Source: Epiperipatus broadwayi (lineage: Eukaryota; Onychophora; Udeonychophora; Euonychophora; Peripatidae). From it: a DNA stretch of 64,000 bases. The notes beneath the pieces were generated by a model. That model did no database searches. It saw only the letters and a program-made list of their open reading frames with translations, and was not told where the DNA came from. Location: positions 870,001 to 934,000 of the forward strand of contig JAQFVV010000320.1 in the NCBI GenBank assembly GCA_028023455.1, in the 5' to 3' direction. How positions within the stretch are numbered: position 1 is the first letter of the stretch; each line of letters opens with the position of its first letter. Both the position numbers and the translations under genes were made by a program. Positions 62,552 to 64,000 of this stretch are shown in pieces.

Positions 62552-64000
62552 TAGTTCACATAAATATTGGCACATATTTACTGCAGGCATGTTGACATAT
62601 ATTTTGTAGAAGCATCTTTAATTTTACTTTACATATTATCTAGATGCGGTTTTGTGTTATTTATTTGGAGCATTTCCATATTATACAGATGTGGGTTTGA
62701 ACCACTTATTTAGAAGTATTTCATTATAGCTTCTTGATTTATATCTATTATGTATTTGTGTATGTGGGTACTTATTCATTATTATTCATGTACATAATAT
62801 ATCAATTTTTCTTTGTGGTTTCTTAATTCATGTTACAAACATCTCTTTAATATATGGGTGTGTAGATTCATATTTACTTGACTCTATCACACCATTTTGT
62901 GAAATAATAAATGCCACTTTATAAGAAATAATTTCATTTTATGTAGACACATACTAATATGAAGTTCATTATAGGATTGTTTTCAAATCAACCAAATCAT
63001 TTTTGTGACTTCAGTTTATTTTTTAATAACATCCATATTCCCCTATTAATCCAGTGTATCCCATTTATAAATTAACTGTTTAAAATAAATATATTCCCAT
63101 TTTGTATTATTTGTAAAGTGGCATTTCATTATTTCATACATCATTTCAATAAACACATTTTACAAAATATTTTTAATTCTCCTATTACTCCAGTGCATTC
63201 TATTTAGAATTTTAACCATTTAGAATAAATAAGTTTTCATTTTGTATTATTTTACTTTTATGTGGTTTTATTCTTTCATTTAAGCTCAAACTACTCTGAT
63301 CTATATATAACTTCTTACAAAACAAGGGATAATAGACACTACTCCAGGAATAGTCTTTCTATTTGATGTCTTCTTTGAAAGAAATGAAATGAAAAGAATT
63401 GAAGAATCTTTATCATTAAAAATTTATGATTCTCAAACAATTAACTTATTTAAGAACTTTTAATATTAAGGGTGTATGTGATATAATTAAGAATTGTGGG
63501 TAATATTTAGTATATATTTATTTGTTGATTTGATATAGTCTTTTGAACTTAAGAAGTCTGCTTCTAGTGGTGAAACATGTTTGTGTTTTAGAATTTATTT
63601 CTTTGACTAGTCTAGTTTAGTTTTGAATTTGGGATAATTTTAATTATTTTTTTGACTAGATAAATTGTTTCTTGGGTTGAACCGTGAATTATTTACCATT
63701 ACATACTGATATTTGAATGAACTAACAATTTTTGAAAGAAAAATCATTAGATCTCAAACAGTAATGTGACTGAATGCGAGATGAGAAATGAGATTCAGCT
63801 TAAAGTAGTTTAGCATTTAAAATATGAGGCTTATCAAAATGTTTATTTCCTTCAGTTTTTTCACCTATTAATTTTAAGTTAATATTAAAAGACAGATAAA
63901 ATGAAAGGTTTCCATGTAGCTGGAATATGTTGAGCTTCATCAGCCCTACTTAAACCAGGAGGTCTCTTTAATATTTCAATCGTGGTTCTTAAATCATATC
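62552..64000. other. AT-rich non-coding stretch
   Basis: A weak direct duplication is visible between about 63040-63130 and 63175-63260 (CTATTAATCCAGTGTATCCC / CTATTACTCCAGTGCATTCT, then AAATAAATATATTCCCATTT / AATAAATAAGTTTTCATTTT). No gene recognised to the window edge. Confidence 0.4.

Overview
This is an AT-rich stretch of eukaryotic, almost certainly animal (invertebrate), nuclear DNA. No reading frame longer than about 126 codons exists. The longest frames are translations of an (ATT)n microsatellite, and nearly all other recognisable protein similarity belongs to decayed transposons. I could not identify the species; the mariner, hAT and LINE types seen occur in arthropods, cnidarians, molluscs and other phyla. 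There is no bacterial-style gene organisation.

Layout. 0.9-1.4 kb: 3' end of a LINE. 2.6-2.8 kb: a GC-richer terminal-inverted-repeat MITE. 3.4 and 12.7 kb (+): two exon-like segments that join in frame into a possible 36-residue protein. 6.7-7.0 kb: a SINE and a small foldback. 13.3-13.8 kb: a foldback. 14.5-17.3 kb (-): a nearly complete but dead hAT transposon. 18.8-22.9 kb (+): the two ends of an eroded mariner with a SINE and other sequence between them. 24.1-25.7 kb (-): four, possibly five, exon-like blocks with consensus splice sites that join in one frame, the best candidate for a host gene. 27.1-28.6 kb (+): a decayed LINE with a SINE inserted in it. 30.4-31 kb: TTAA-family foldback fragments. 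32.2-35 kb (-): a second LINE type with endonuclease and reverse-transcriptase remnants. 36-42.5 kb: a cluster of foldbacks and a LINE tail. 44.1-45.3 kb: a very long (ATT)n array next to another LINE 3' end. 48-49.2 kb: two TTAA-bounded foldbacks and part of a third. 50.7 and 53.1-53.5 kb: further foldbacks. 54.7-57.8 kb: SINEs and two LINE remnants. 58.6-60 kb (-): a mariner-type element of DD41D spacing with two stops and one frameshift. 60.6-62.6 kb: tandem-duplicated repeats.

The dominant theme is repeats in inverted, self-complementary form: at least eleven hairpins of about 150-670 bp. Three are head-to-head inverted dimers whose arms carry tRNA-like Pol III promoter motifs, and two share ACAGGC...GCCTGT ends flanked by TTAA. 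The elements do not form a pathway. They record repeated invasion, nested insertion and decay, with one candidate split host gene and one candidate micro-gene between them.
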